Below the pieces are notes generated by a model. That model had not been told where the DNA came from. It did no database searches and worked only from the letters and a program-made list of their open reading frames with translations. A program made the position numbers and the translations under genes. A stretch of DNA of 64,000 nucleotides from Gnetum montanum (lineage: Eukaryota; Streptophyta; Gnetopsida; Gnetales; Gnetaceae). Location of the stretch: positions 325,834-389,833 of the forward strand of contig MNCI01014441.1 in NCBI GenBank assembly GCA_015680685.1, written 5' to 3'. This document shows positions 13,501 through 25,072 of this stretch, piece by piece (within the stretch, counting starts at the first letter, position 1; every line of letters starts with the position of its first letter).

Positions 13501-14299
13501 ATGGCATAGGAAACGGTTGGATCTCCACTAGAATGTCTTCTATGGTAAGTGCTCAGCGAGCTACCCATTCACTATCCAACCATCCAAGTTCTTCACATTT
13601 CACATAGAACTTGACATACTTGGTTAGATAGGTTCTAAAATTAGCCCCAAGTTGTTCTATGATGGTGACACGTATGTTCCCAATAGAAGAGAACTCTTGT
13701 AAAGCCATTTGGGCCAACGCCAACATCCCCTCGTTACCATGAAGACCATCCTTGTCAATTACAAACCTCGTAACATGTAGAGTATGATAAGCACTTTTAC
13801 TACGAAAGAAAAATGATACAACATGTTTAAAACACCTTCATAGAACTCACCCACCAGCACAATGCACGGTTCCAAGTGGGTTCTGGAAGTAGGTGCCCAT
13901 CTGATGGGCAACAAACAATGTGTTGTATTGATGGTAGCATTTAAATTCGGCCATGGCCGAAATCTAACACAAGCATATTAAGCCTGTTAGGCATCGAGTT
14001 GTGCCTTCTGCCCCTTTGCCTTCTATCAATCCATTAGCTATAAACTTCAAAATGCCCCGGTTAGCTCCAAGCAACAATGTTTCAACAAGAACAACAATTG
14101 TTTCGGTCGACAAGTGTGACCACACTATCAGACTGAAGTGGCAAATGAAAAACTCTAGGAATTCTTGTGCACCTTCCTGGAAGTAGACTGGCTGATCCCC
14201 ATCCCATGCATGGGGATGGGGACATTGGCCATGGGTGCACTCAAGTAGCATAGAACTCCTACCAGCTCAAGCACAATCAAGACAGGCTTCAACATGACC
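10543..14299 (-). pseudogene. Antisense gene of element A, exons 2-8 (promoter and exon 1 missing)
   Basis: On the strand opposite gag, a set of exons matches the antisense genes of B and C. Exon 2 starts at 14299 after TGCAG (PVLIVLELVGVLCYL, then after a frame break LLLGANRGILKF) and ends at 13861 before GTGAGT. Exon 3 follows near 13740 (LALAQMALQEF, CEELGWLDSEW). Exon 4, about 13183-12132, has DLLGVSSDGLPVG and EEGAHYNWAKYL and ends before GTAAGT. Exon 5 is acidic (about 12057-11790), exon 6 short (DDMIDCLRKIN), exon 7 about 11520-10695 (DYTRYW, NQDWKDYSSKV), and exon 8 ends at the stop at 10543. I recognise no family with confidence. An assembly duplication (13269-13717) falls inside exon 3 and must be removed first. 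Stops and shifts make this copy non-functional. Confidence 0.75.
13269..13717. other. Assembly joint: 224-base duplication around a single N
   Basis: 13269-13492 and 13494-13717 are the same 224 bases with about two differences, separated by one N at 13493. This is the pattern of two overlapping contig ends placed side by side, not a biological tandem repeat. Confidence 0.9.
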
Positions 14300-14339
14300 C
14301 TGCATGACATAGCACTAAGTAGCGTAGCATAACCCTTGG

Positions 14340-14830
14340 TGTACAAATTTTACCTTAGGCATGAAATAGTAAGATCCTGGTAAAATAAAACAAAACCAAA
14401 CACTGCATGCAACATAGCAGGGTGTTATGAGTAGCATAGCATAGCAGGTACATCCTGCATTGTGTAGCAGCTACACTTTGCATAACGTAGCGTAGCAGGC
14501 CCTCCCCGCATAATGTAGCATAGTAGGCACACCTTACACAGTGCAGCGTAATAGCTACACTTTGCATATGAATAGCATTGTGGTACACATAGCATTGCAT
14601 GACAAATACACCCTGTGTAGTGTAGCAATGTAGGAAGTGTAACAAGTATAACAATATAACAAGCATAACAACATAGCAAGTACAACACTGCAAACAGTGT
14701 AGCAGCATAGTGGCTCTAATAGCATAGCATTGTAGCAAGTTTGTTAGCATGGCAGCATAGTGGGCCTACCAATGTAGCAACGATGACAGCATAGCAGCAT
14801 AGCATGACAGGTACCAAAAATGTAATGCAG
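14340..14830. repeat. Degenerate TAGC/GTAGCATAGC repeat field of element A
   Basis: About 490 bases made almost wholly of variants of GCATAGCAGC and TGTAGCGTAGC. It lies where the first intron and promoter of the antisense gene should be. ORFs here (for example 14355-14750, minus) have a Cys/Tyr/Leu-rich composition that only reflects the repeat. Confidence 0.8.
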
Positions 14831-15250
14831 CCCATCGCTCACACTAACAAAAAAAAGCACAAAAAAAAAGATAAGTGCCTAAAAAATGGCACAATAGCTG
14901 CTCTGTAATTGTTTTAGCTATGGATCAACCATCTCTAAGCACTTTGATAAGAGATTGAAACCCAAAAAAGAAAGACACCCATGTGTGTTGACTCCCTCAT
15001 AAGCATTCCAATGAGGGACCACACTATGGCAGTAATTTTCATGACGTCAGATTCTATATTCATTTCTTCCCTAACCCTATTTTCTCAAATCCATCCCTTA
15101 CCCCCCTATCTTACATCACCTTCCAAGTACTCTCAAACATAGCGAAGCATCATCCAAGCAGGCACTAAAGGACAGTATTGGTATCTTGTTTTTCATGGTG
15201 TTTCATATTCTTTATCGACGTCTCTTAGACAGATCCTCTAGACATCAACA
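14831..15250 (+). other. 3' untranslated region of element A; site where pol is missing
   Basis: Bases from about 14975 match the region just before the polypurine tract of element C (its reverse complement near 51600), for example TTGACTCCCTCATAAGC. Upstream there is no trace of RT, RNase H or integrase, so the pol block was lost between about 14830 and 14970. Confidence 0.7.
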
Positions 15251-15273
15251 AAGAGGGGCCATTGAAACACCAT
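15195..15273 (+). other. Polypurine tract of element A inside a predicted stem-loop
   Basis: The tract AAAGAGGGGCC (15250-15260) lies two bases before the 3' LTR. ATGGTGTTTCA at 15195-15205 is the exact reverse complement of the first 11 bases of the 3' LTR (15263-15273), so the tract can sit in a stem-loop. B and C have the same arrangement. Confidence 0.75.
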
Positions 15274-17627
15274 CAATTTTGGGACTCATGATTCAGCATA
15301 GTTCTAAAATTTGGGCAAGGATCTCTACAAATGCGATGTCATGTTGGACCATGCAGATAACGTGGCATCTTAGAAGTCCTAATGTTTGTGAAGCCACTTC
15401 CAAGTCATCCTGCCACCCTCTACAACACAGTCAACATAGCACCCAGCCACGAGGCTAGTTTGCACAAAAGAGGCATTAGGGGTAGATCGTACAGTCCGGT
15501 AAATTTTCTATCTCTCGGGCTAATGGGCTTGCTACACTCTCTAGCTTGCCTAGCTTGACACATGACCCAGTTGAAGGTCTACCCAGAGACTATGCTAGGA
15601 GCTATCAAAGGTGTTTAGGATGGACTAAACAATTCAGCAAGTTTTCTAACTGCAGAACCTATTACTCTGCATAGCATAGCAGGCCTTGTAGTGACTGATC
15701 AGGCACCAAAGATGCAATTGACAATGATTCAGCCCTCCAAGATACCTACCTCACATCATTCTTGAAACATGAGTAGCATGATATAGGAGAATGTGGCAAA
15801 TTTCATCAGAAATCATCTCCATTTAAGTTCTATGTTGTGTAACATAGCGTAGCATAGTGTAGCGGGGCTCTGGTGTGGCGATACTTTCGCTTAGATTGCT
15901 TTGACGAAGTAAACACAATTGCTCATACCTTAACCATCTAAAATTTTGTTGCCACCCCAAGACATGATTGACATCACACAACAGAACATTTGCAAAGTGT
16001 ATTAAAATGCAAGCTAAACTGGGTGCTACGCTACACAGCGTACCATAGTGTAGCAGGGTCAGAATGTCTGAAGGTCCTCCGTCAAGTTGCCCTAGCAAAG
16101 GGTTCACAATTGTCCATGCTCTAACCTCCAAGACTTCCTATCCCACTTCACCCTTGGGTCCCAAGAAAAGTTTCTTGACAAAGCATTGCAGACTAGACAA
16201 GAATTCATGTCACACTAGTTGCTACACTATGCTACGCTACACAGCGTAGCACAACATAGCAAGGACACAAAGCCCAAAAGTATCCCAAGGATGAACTTCG
16301 TAGGTCCCAAGATCTTTCAACATGGAAAGAAGGGTTATTGATTGATGAAGTTGCTTGCCTAGCTGAGCCTCAGAGGAGTATTTTCAATTTTTTGGCGAGA
16401 TTTGTTTCAAGACTAATGGCTACACTACACAGCGTAGCGCAATGTAGTGTGTGGGTATTTATGCTACGCCAATATGCTAGGTAGCATAGGTAGCATAACA
16501 CTCGTGTGGAAGCCCTAGGACGTCTCCAGTAGCTCCAGAACTCATTGGCAAAGGTCATGTCTACTCCAACATTTCTTCAATAGACAAGATTAGTAGTTTG
16601 CTTTATTTTGCACCCCCTGTTGATTCCCAAAGTTGTCCCTACACTTGACCCTAGTCGCAAGAGCAGGGAAGACATAGTCCTGGAGCATAGGCTCAACTTT
16701 GCATTTCACATTGGCATTTTCTATAAAAGCATGGTAGTTCCCTAGATTCTGGCACATGCAGTTCGAAACAGTATGGTCACAGCTTAGTAGGTTTCACGTC
16801 CAACCTCATTACACTGCAGCATAGCACACCAACATTACACTGTAGCATAGCACTACACACTAGTATGGCACATTCACAATTTGAGCCATGTGGGACCCAG
16901 GACACATGTCATCCAAAACACATTTCTCTCCCACCCTTGGTTCTATAAATACCCCAGCGAAAAATATTAAAATGGTTGGCTTCAAAGGTTGGCTTTTAGA
17001 CTTGGCTTTCTTGCGATTGGAGATTAGCATTTTGGCATTTGGCTTTCTAGCGATTGGCTTTGGCAAAGAGGTTAGCAAGCAGAAGGTTAACGAACAGCAA
17101 ATCCCAGCAGTAGCACTTCCTGGATCTCTCCTAGTCCAGCAAGCACCAGCTCACCAGCTTCAACTAGCAGGCCATTGGTAGCAGTTTAGGGATTGTGACC
17201 ATACTGTTTTGTTATGAGCTACACTTATCCAACACTACATATAGTTGTACACCTTCTTCAGCCAAACAAAGATCAAATCCCCTAATTTTGGGGTAGTGCA
17301 TTCTCGTACTCAAGCTTATTTCATTCTGCTATGGTATACATTTAGCATCATTGTGTATCGATTTACATTTATTACTCAGTCACATTCTATTATGCTTTTA
17401 CTATTCTGTATGCTACATTTCCTCAACTAAATCTCTCTATGTGACATATTAAAATAACATTCATGAAAGGTTATTATACACTGACTAAGTCCCTGTCTAA
17501 TCAATCAGACCATTCAAGACACCCCATTTCTATTTTTCTTTAGCATGGCCCTCACACGGATCTGAGGTTAGGCTGTACACTTGGTAACCTCCCAGTGTTC
17601 CAGCCACCAATGTTTTCAGCTGCTACA
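15263..17627 (+). repeat. 3' LTR of element A
   Basis: 2,365 bases, TGAAACACC to TACA, with TATA box at 16944-16951. It has the same palindromic words as the 5' copy (for example near 16023 and 16219). It is followed at once by GTGAT, the target duplication. Confidence 0.93.
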
Positions 17628-17632
17628 GTGAT

Positions 17633-18380
17633 GTTAAGCCCAATTAATCCATGTAGGGCCTTCTTAACTAAGTTATATGTGAACTCATATTCAATAATAA
17701 AAATTTATTATCAAAAGAGGAATAAGCATATGTACATAACTAGCAAATAAATATTTGGACAATAAACAAGTTTAATTTTTGTTAAATAATGAACGTTAAT
17801 CTTTTTCTTGTTCAATGTCAAGAAATGATGCTCATCTAGAATAGCATTTTCCATCGACTACATAAGGCTACAAGAAAGGATGCGAAGTCTCCTCATCAAC
17901 ACAAACATCTATTGTGCATTATCTTTTCACCAATTTTGCAGCAACAACTCTGACACCTTGACACTGGCTAACAATGGCAGTGTCATTGAAGGACGATTAA
18001 GCTTGTGCATAGTTTGTTATAGTGGAAAACTTACACCCAGAATTACATCCACAAAATTCCCAGCAACCTGAAATATTTTGATTTTCTCTTGCAATTCAAC
18101 AAGGGTATCTCTTGTAATGACTAGTAAATGGAAACCCAGTTTCAGTGCATTTTAATTTTTGGGAAGAAATCCAATTTGTCACAAATTCAATGCATGAAAT
18201 TAGATAGTAGAATCAACAAAGCCCATCGATTTATCCCTGATAGTAGCAACTATGATAGTGTTGCATCTTCACCTGGGAAGATTATGCAAGGAAGGCTTGC
18301 CAATGGTCAAGTTTCCAAAAGCAAGTCATTCTTTACTGCCTCCACATCTTCATGTAATGGAAATTACAAATTGAATTTTG
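17633..18380. other. Spacer between elements A and B; no gene recognised
   Basis: AT-rich sequence between the two insertions. Short ORFs at 17880-18071 and 18128-18385 have no recognisable motif; the second runs into the element B LTR. This may be part of the older element into which A and B jumped. Confidence 0.5.
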
Positions 18381-18385
18381 CCTAG

Positions 18386-19852
18386 TGAAACACCATAAAA
18401 TTATGAGCTTAGTACTTTTCCAACAAGAATCGAGCTAATTCATGATGTTCCCCAGCATGACTAAAGATTGAGGGCCCCACAGATAGCTTCAAGCGGAGTA
18501 GAACTCAACAAGGAGCAGTTCCCTGGGACCCACCGATGACCACAACAACATCTGCTATCAAACATGGCAACTTCGAAGCTCAAAATACTTAGTCTTCACT
18601 AAGTATACATTCTCAGCGTATACGCCCAAGTATACATTCTCAGCATATACGCCCAGCGTATATGCCCAAGTTTGCATTCACAGCGTATACGCCCAGCGTA
18701 CACGCCTCACATGTACGTTCAGCATGTACGACTGAGGTATACGCCCGGCATGCAACCCCCAAAGACGGCATGGAAACAGCAGTTCAGAGCAAGATTTGGT
18801 ACAAGGCATCAACTCACATGAACAAAGCAATCATCAGATGTTGACATCACGCATCTTGGAGTCTATACACTGAGCATGTACATCCTGCACGCCCAGCGGA
18901 TATGCCCAGCAGACACAGTGTATACGCCCAGCGTATACACCCAGCATGTACAAAGGGTCAAATCAAGATCAACCGATCTGAACATCCACAGGCAGCATCT
19001 TCACGGCATCTAAATTCGAATCTGGAGGACGAACGAATTTTTCTGTTCTGATCAAGTCTGTACGCCGAGGTCACATGTCTAGCATGTATACGTTGGCATA
19101 CGGCCGTATACGCTGGCGTACAGCAATATACGTTGGCGTATAGTGGTATACGCTAGCGTACAGCACATTGTATACTTGTAAATTTTATTCTTTTACACCC
19201 AATCAACGTGCCACATGTCACCCAACCCGAGTCTAATGACTAAACCTGTATAAAAATCCAAATTTTTCACTAGATCGAGGGGGGCAATTTGGAGCAAACT
19301 GGAGACAAAAGAGACATTGAGAAATTAGAGTAACCAGAGCAAAAAATCCTGTATGCTGGACCTTACCCTGCACACTGAGCATACAACCTCTATGCTATGC
19401 CTACAATTTGAACCAGCACACATTCATCCCTACATCCACTGGGACTATTCGTCTGCCTTGTGATAGAGCCACAACTGCATTAGACCGGTGCATTGTAACT
19501 CTCATTTCACAATCATATTGCTACATTTCTTTGCTACAATTTGTTACAGTTTTTCATTCATTGTTGCATGTTTACTATTTATGCTCTTGTACATTTACGC
19601 TTCGTTTATATCAGTTACGTCGTTTACGCTCTATTTTACGTCAATTACGCTATTTACATATAACCCAGCGTATAGCACATTGGTGTACATTCGGGGAAAT
19701 CCTTGCCTGATCCGCGTGCGAACCACTCAAGGTACTCTGCCTTCGTTAATTCCAGCTTGCCCTCAAGTGAAGGTAGGGTCTTCTGTGCGTATCTGGAAAT
19801 CTCCAAGTTTCTGTTTCCTTCCAGCCGGAGACCGATGATTTCGAACGGTACA
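18386..19852 (+). repeat. 5' LTR of element B
   Basis: 1,467 bases. Many copies of AGCGTATACGCC and relatives lie at 18612-18960 and of TATACGCTGGCGTAC at 19083-19170. TATA box at 19249-19257. The 3' LTR is 148 bases longer because a repeat block is expanded there. Confidence 0.93.
19249..19257 (+). promoter_or_regulatory. TATA box of the element B 5' LTR
   Basis: TATAAAAAT, conserved in the 3' LTR at 35845-35853. It lies about 600 bases before the LTR end and just downstream of the AGCGTA-word cluster, as expected for a U3 promoter with upstream elements. Confidence 0.65.
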
Positions 19853-19857
19853 GAAAT

Positions 19858-19875
19858 TGGCGCTAGAAGGAGGGC
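19858..19875 (+). other. Primer-binding site of element B
   Basis: TGGCGCTAGAAGGAGGGC, five bases after the 5' LTR. Element A has the same site with one change. Confidence 0.88.
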
Positions 19876-19904
19876 TTATGACTACTTAAAACTTACTGTG
19901 CTTC

Positions 19905-20580
19905 AAAACTCCCAGTGTCTACGCTGTTGAGTATATGCCGACCCTATCTACAAAATTCCCAGCATCTACGCTGCTGAGTATACGCTGACCCTGTCTGCAA
20001 AATTCCAAGCTTCTACGCTACTGAGTTTACGCTAACCCTGTCTGCAAAATTCCCAGCGTCTATGTTGTTCAGTATACGTTGACTCTGTCTGCAAAATTCC
20101 CAGCGTCTATGCTGTTCAGTATACACTGCACACTCTACGTTGTTCAGTATACACTGCACACTCTACACTGTAGACTTTGCACACTCTACGCTGTTCAGTA
20201 TACACTGCACACTCTACATTGTTCAGTATACACTGCACACTCTATGCTGTTCAGTATACATTGCACACTCTACACTGTAGACTCTGTCTACGCTGTACGT
20301 TGACTCTGTCTATGCCGTTCAGTATACACTGCACACTCTACGCTGTAGACTCTGTCTACGCTGTACGCTGACTCTATCTACGTCGTTCAGTATACGCTAC
20401 ACACTCTACGTTGTAGACTCTGTCTACGCTGTACGCTGACTCTGTCTACACCATTCAGTATATGCTGCACACTCTACACTGTAGACTCCGTCTACGTTGT
20501 ACGCTGATGCTGTCTACGCTGTTCGGTATACACTGCACGCTCTACGTTGTAGACTCTATCTATGCTACTGACGTACTAAG
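19905..20580 (+). repeat. Tandem-repeat leader of element B
   Basis: Two nested repeat types fill the leader. One is a unit of about 60 bases with AAAATTCCCAGC, TCTACGCTG and GAGTATACGCTGACC (19905-20110). The other is units of about 35 bases with CTACGCTGTTCAGTATACAC (20110-20545). Both carry TACGCT and GTATAC. Apparent ORFs here are repeat artefacts. Confidence 0.8.
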
Positions 20581-20606
20581 TATACCAGTTTCATACCCCT
20601 TCCACT

Positions 20607-23600
20607 GTGTCGTATTCCCAATTGTTCATCATGAACACTGTGAACTCCAACGCTACAACCACGCAAGTCACAGACCTTGTAGGCACCATGGTTGTTCAAC
20701 AACCCATGGTACAACCCACAGTGGGGCCTCACCGATCTCTTAGATTGCAAGGGAGGAACCCATCGTTTAACATCATAACTCAGGACCAATATAATTTCGT
20801 ATGCATGAAAATACAAGCCAGCCTTGCCGTAGATCAAACAGAACTGGAAGTCAAGGGGCAATACAAACTATTCTATAGGGGAGGACAAGAGTTCATTCCT
20901 TCCCCATATGATATCATCCCTCTCCCAGAGCACTACTCTGAGCTGATCTCACAACTCCTACTACAAAGGAGCTAGTCATTAGACCAGTCTCTGGCAAACT
21001 CCCAATTGGAAGAGGAAGATGACTTCGTAGCTCAATCTAAGCATGAGGATTTGTACCATACTCTTAGTCCACAGACCTATGCAAACCCTTTATTTCGTCC
21101 AGCCACAGGGGAAATTATGTCCCTTCAACCATTTAAATTTACCCAAGCACAAATACCTCAACAAGAATCATCCACACTTGTTCATATTCCTCCTGCAACC
21201 GATCCACAACTCAACACACTACCCCTCGCTATTCCCCCTGTTGCAACAATACCTCCATTCTCACAAATACAACCAACTCAAAATGACGTAGGAGCAACCT
21301 TCCCGCCCTAAGTGATTGGGATGCCGCATGTAATACTAGCTTCTACATCCACTCACTACATACCGCAGATCCTAACTCAAGGAGCATTCTTTGCAACTAT
21401 AACCCAACAAGTTCAGGGGATTCCTACACAAAACATGACCGGGCAATGGACAACGATTGGTGCCCAATCACATCAACCCCCTCATTATACTCACACAATC
21501 TTGCCAGCTAACATCCCCCAAGTACAATCGCAATGACAACAGCAACCCCTTACCTACAACATGCTGCCCTTCGCACCACCCGCTACCAATATCCCGCAAG
21601 TACATCCTCCGACCACATAGCTTTCTGCCTTCCAACCCACTGTCCAACAATCTAATCTGTATACTGTACCACATCCCCAACCTGCTATCTCACCTAGCGT
21701 CCAAGACTGGGTTGATGCTAAAAAGCTAATGCAAGAGCTAACTGACGAGGTCAAACACCTCAAAACCGACCCCGACGAAGAACTGAAGGTAGTGGACTTC
21801 TATCACGATGACCCTATCAGCTCTTCGATTCCGCCCCTAACATTACCCAAGGGTGTATCTTTGCCTACACTGACCAAATACAATGGGGAGACAGACCCAA
21901 ACGCTCACCTCATAACGTTCAGACTAGAGTGCACGCTACTTCAAGCATGGCCACATGCCATTTTACGAGTGTTCCCTATGTCCCTCGCTGGGAGAGCACT
22001 TGATTCGTATCGGGCCTTGCCACAGAACTCAATATCTTCTCTAGAAGATTTGTTGCATCAATTCATCACCAGGTTCAAGTATAACTTGAAACCCGAGGCA
22101 ACACTAGATAGCCTCATACAGGTCAAGCAAGCACCCCTTAAACCTGTCCAAAAATTCATCCAGTGGTGGAGTGCTGCTCTCAATGAGCTCCATGAGCCGA
22201 TCCCAGAGACGTACCTCCTCACCATCCTAAAAGGGGCTATCAAAAATTTTTTCAAATCTAAACTATATTATCTCAATGCATGCAATCTGAGCCAAGCGTT
22301 TGTACAAATCAAGAACATAGAGGAGGTAGCGCAAAACAGCCATGATCTTGCATATTCAGCCTTTAAGAACCAACACAGTAAAAAAGACAAAGAAAAATTT
22401 AAAACAACTATAGCGGCAGTAGTAGAAACACAACAAGAAAATGTGGGACAACAAAGCAAACTACCTGTTGCTCGTGACCGCACCAAAATCATCCTCATCA
22501 CAGAACCCAACACCGAATTGTATGAGAAACTTCGAGAGGAAAGAACACTCTCAATACACGCCACTGCCTATGAAGCCATCGCAACTATTCGACCAACTCC
22601 TGAAGGCTGGATTAATGAAACATAAACAGTTGTCCCTTGCAGCGATCCATAGGAATGATTGATTCTGTCAACTGGTTCAGAACCCAAGCCTAGCAATGCC
22701 AGATGAGCCCCCAGTACCAAAAGGCTTTAGGATGGACCGTTTTTATGACTATCACCAACGTAATGGGCATGGCACGGATTACTGTTTCACCCTAAAACAA
22801 GACATCCAATGAATGATCGACGAAGGTCAAATCACTTTTGATGAGGCCAACCCGGTCCAACCACAAAACCAGGCCATGGGTGTGTATAAAGACCCTCTAA
22901 ATACCAAAGAGGCACCGTACGTGATTAACACAATCTACCTTGATAACGAACCTGAAACACCTAGCATTAACACCATCTATTCCGACCATGAGCAGCAAAC
23001 GCCCAATAAACCATTTGTAGTGCGTATTCTGCCCACTGTACAAACATCCATGCTTCAACCATCATACCCCCCACAGAAACCTTATGTCGTCCGAGTACCC
23101 CCCACCGTAGCAACTTCTAACACCCCAGCATGCGAAAAACCATACGTGGTGCGCGTACCTTCCGCCACTACTACCGTAAACTCACAAACATCTCCTATTT
23201 GGCCCGCCCCCTACGTAGTCCGAGTACCACCTACGGTTACAATAGTGGAGGTACAACCTCCAGCTAGGCCAACTCCATACATCGTTAGGACACCCGAATG
23301 TCCTAGTGATCACCAATCCTCCACTTCACAAACACAAAATAAACCAAGCCCCTATGTCATCAAGGTGCCCAACCAGCCTGGCACTCAACCGCATGCAACT
23401 GTCCAACCGCAACCCTGCCCAACTCCATACGTAGTACAAGTTCCAAAGCAGCCTAGAGTCCCAAAACCAACTGCACCCCCACGCCACACACAAGAACGCT
23501 TAGCAGATAAGCTTACACGCGAATGCTTGGAGAAGGAGCGTCAACGACTAGCCTTAGGACCTCCTAAACCTACCCCGCTAAATGCAGTACCCATGACACC

Positions 23601-23680
23601 ACATAACGATAAACCAAACATAGGCTACAAGGGCGAATCATCCCGAAAACATGATATGAATAATAATACGAATAAACCAA
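20607..23680 (+). pseudogene. gag of element B (decayed)
   Basis: Frame 20607-22625 begins with the conserved N-terminal part (YNFVCMKIQAS, GGQEFIPSP), interrupted by stops at 20973, 21309 and 21534. It then holds an intact capsid-like gag domain at about 21790-22330 (DFYHDDPISSSIPP, GETDPNAHLITFR, FITRFKYNLKPE). A frameshift near 22630 leads to the knuckle-like YDYHQRNGHGTDYC near 22745, a stop at 22810, and a C-terminal part to 23694. That part has seven copies of a short PYVVRVP-type repeat (about 23008-23447). Alternative starts are 20607 and an inner ATG at 20631. Compared with A, about 500 bases between the gag tail and protease are deleted. Confidence 0.85.
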
Positions 23681-24412
23681 TTCAAGATACATAGGGTCCA
23701 TGTAGATGATGGAGATGCTACAAACGTAGTGCCATATCCCATCGTCGAACAATTGGGGCTTATAGAGCTAATCAGACCAACTGCCACTATGTGTCTAAAA
23801 TCATTCAGCAAATCCCGCGTGATAGTCAAAGGCACCGTTACTTTAGACTTTATGGTAGGGGATCAATTTCCCACATCTGCCGACTTTGTGGTAATCGATG
23901 AAATGCCAAGGTTCAACCTAATATTGGGAAGGCCCTGGCTAGCCCAACTGAAAGCAGTCTCTTCCCTCATACACCAAGAAATTCACCTGCCTTACGAAGG
24001 CAGCAAAATCATCATACGCGGGGAGGCTGCTACACCTACCATCTCCTCATATACAGATACAGATCAAGGCTCGGAGGTTAAGCTCGAAGAGCCTAAACAA
24101 CATGATATGAATGAACAACAACTAGTAGGCAATAATTTTTTAAACACAAAGGAAAATCCACCTGAAACAGAAATGCCTGGGCCTGAAGTCGTACATGCAG
24201 AGCCTCACTCAGAAACTACAACTGACATAGAAATCACAATACATACTGAAGCGCCGGAAAACACCAACGCGGGAACTATTCCATCAAACATCCTTTGGGC
24301 TGAATTACCATTCAACATGATCAGCGAAGGGGATGCTGAATATAGAATCATACCCGCTAACACTACTCCTAACATTAAAATAAGAAAAATCAAAAAACTA
24401 CTAAACCAATAA
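23681..24412 (+). pseudogene. Aspartic protease of element B
   Basis: The frame starts FKIHRVHVDDGDATNVV with the active-site triplet DDG at 23705-23713, and continues through the flap region to EMPRFNLILGRPWLAQ and an acidic tail ending at 24412. It lies in a different frame from the end of gag. No stop interrupts it, but the strand before the active site seems removed by the deletion at the gag junction, so activity is doubtful. Its tail lacks the ASPNP stop seen in A and C and runs on with KIRKIKKLLNQ. RT does not follow: hairpin array 1 and the antisense gene come first. Confidence 0.82.
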
Positions 24413-24420
24413 ACAACACT

Positions 24421-24707
24421 TAGTCCGGAACAACGTTAAACTATCATCCCTATCCGAAATGACGTTAAACCACAAACTGTCCGAAACGACATTAAACTAC
24501 ATTCTAAGTCTGGAATGACGTTAAACTATCATGTCCGCAATGACATAAAACTAGCCACGATCAGAAATGGTCAGTCTCCTAAGAAATCAATCCATGTCAC
24601 TTGAAACTTCTCTTATTTACGCATGGCCTAAAATGGCCTTAAACTAGTGCATGTGGCTCGAAATGGCCTTAAACTAGTATGAGTGGCCCAGAATGGCCTT
24701 AAACTAG
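24421..24707 (+). repeat. Hairpin array 1 of element B
   Basis: Two subtypes. The first (24421-24560) has stems GTC and GAC around loops such as CGAAAT. The second (24620-24707) has stems GGCC and GGCC around TAAAAT, CGAAAT or AGAAT-type loops. Both are followed by TTAAACTA or close variants. Stem letters change together while loop length and tail stay. Confidence 0.85.
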
Positions 24708-25072
24708 ATCATCCACTTATACTTTGTTTTTCTCCCAAATTCTAGTTCACTGTTTGAATTTACGCTTGCATTGTCATGTTGTCAATAACAATTTTCACAA
24801 TTATCTTTCACTTATAACAGTCCTACTTATAATTACATTCATGCACAACACTTAAACTACAAAAACAAACCAAAACATTTTATATTTCCATGTCATGTTT
24901 ACATTTAAACCCAAAATCCACAACAAAAAAATATATGTAGAAATATATATATACATGTAATGATGTACAATTACAAGAGTTAACTGATTTTATTCATCTA
25001 TTCAATACAACTCAAAATTTTCAATTTACAATTCACGTATAAATTCAAGTCAGAATAATTTCAAAAAAAAAA
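24708..25072. other. AT-rich spacer after array 1
   Basis: No coding signal. It would hold the 3' end and polyadenylation region of the convergent antisense gene; a TATATATATACATGTA run lies near 24940. Confidence 0.5.

Larger units (their letters stand above)
3276..17627 (+). mobile_element. Element A: complete insertion of a Tat/Ogre-like LTR retrotransposon without RT or integrase
   Basis: Two long direct repeats starting TGAAACACCATC and ending near TACA bound 14,352 bases. The five bases before (3271-3275) and after (17628-17632) are both GTGAT, a perfect target-site duplication that fixes the ends. Order: LTR, primer site, leader, gag, protease, hairpin array, antisense gene, motif-rich stretch, 3' untranslated region, polypurine tract, LTR. 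RT, both RNases H, integrase, hairpin arrays 2 and 3, and the promoter and first exon of the antisense gene are absent compared with elements B and C. In the first 100 bases the two LTRs differ at 14 sites, 11 of them transitions, so the insertion is old. It would need enzymes from a relative such as C. Confidence 0.93.

Noticed and set aside
14355-14750. 131-codon Cys/Tyr/Leu-rich minus-strand ORF
   Set aside because: It is a translation of the TAGC repeat field and has no independent coding signal.
20079-20371. ORFs rich in CSVYTAHS and HTLHC repeats
   Set aside because: They come from the tandem leader repeat read in a frame without stops.
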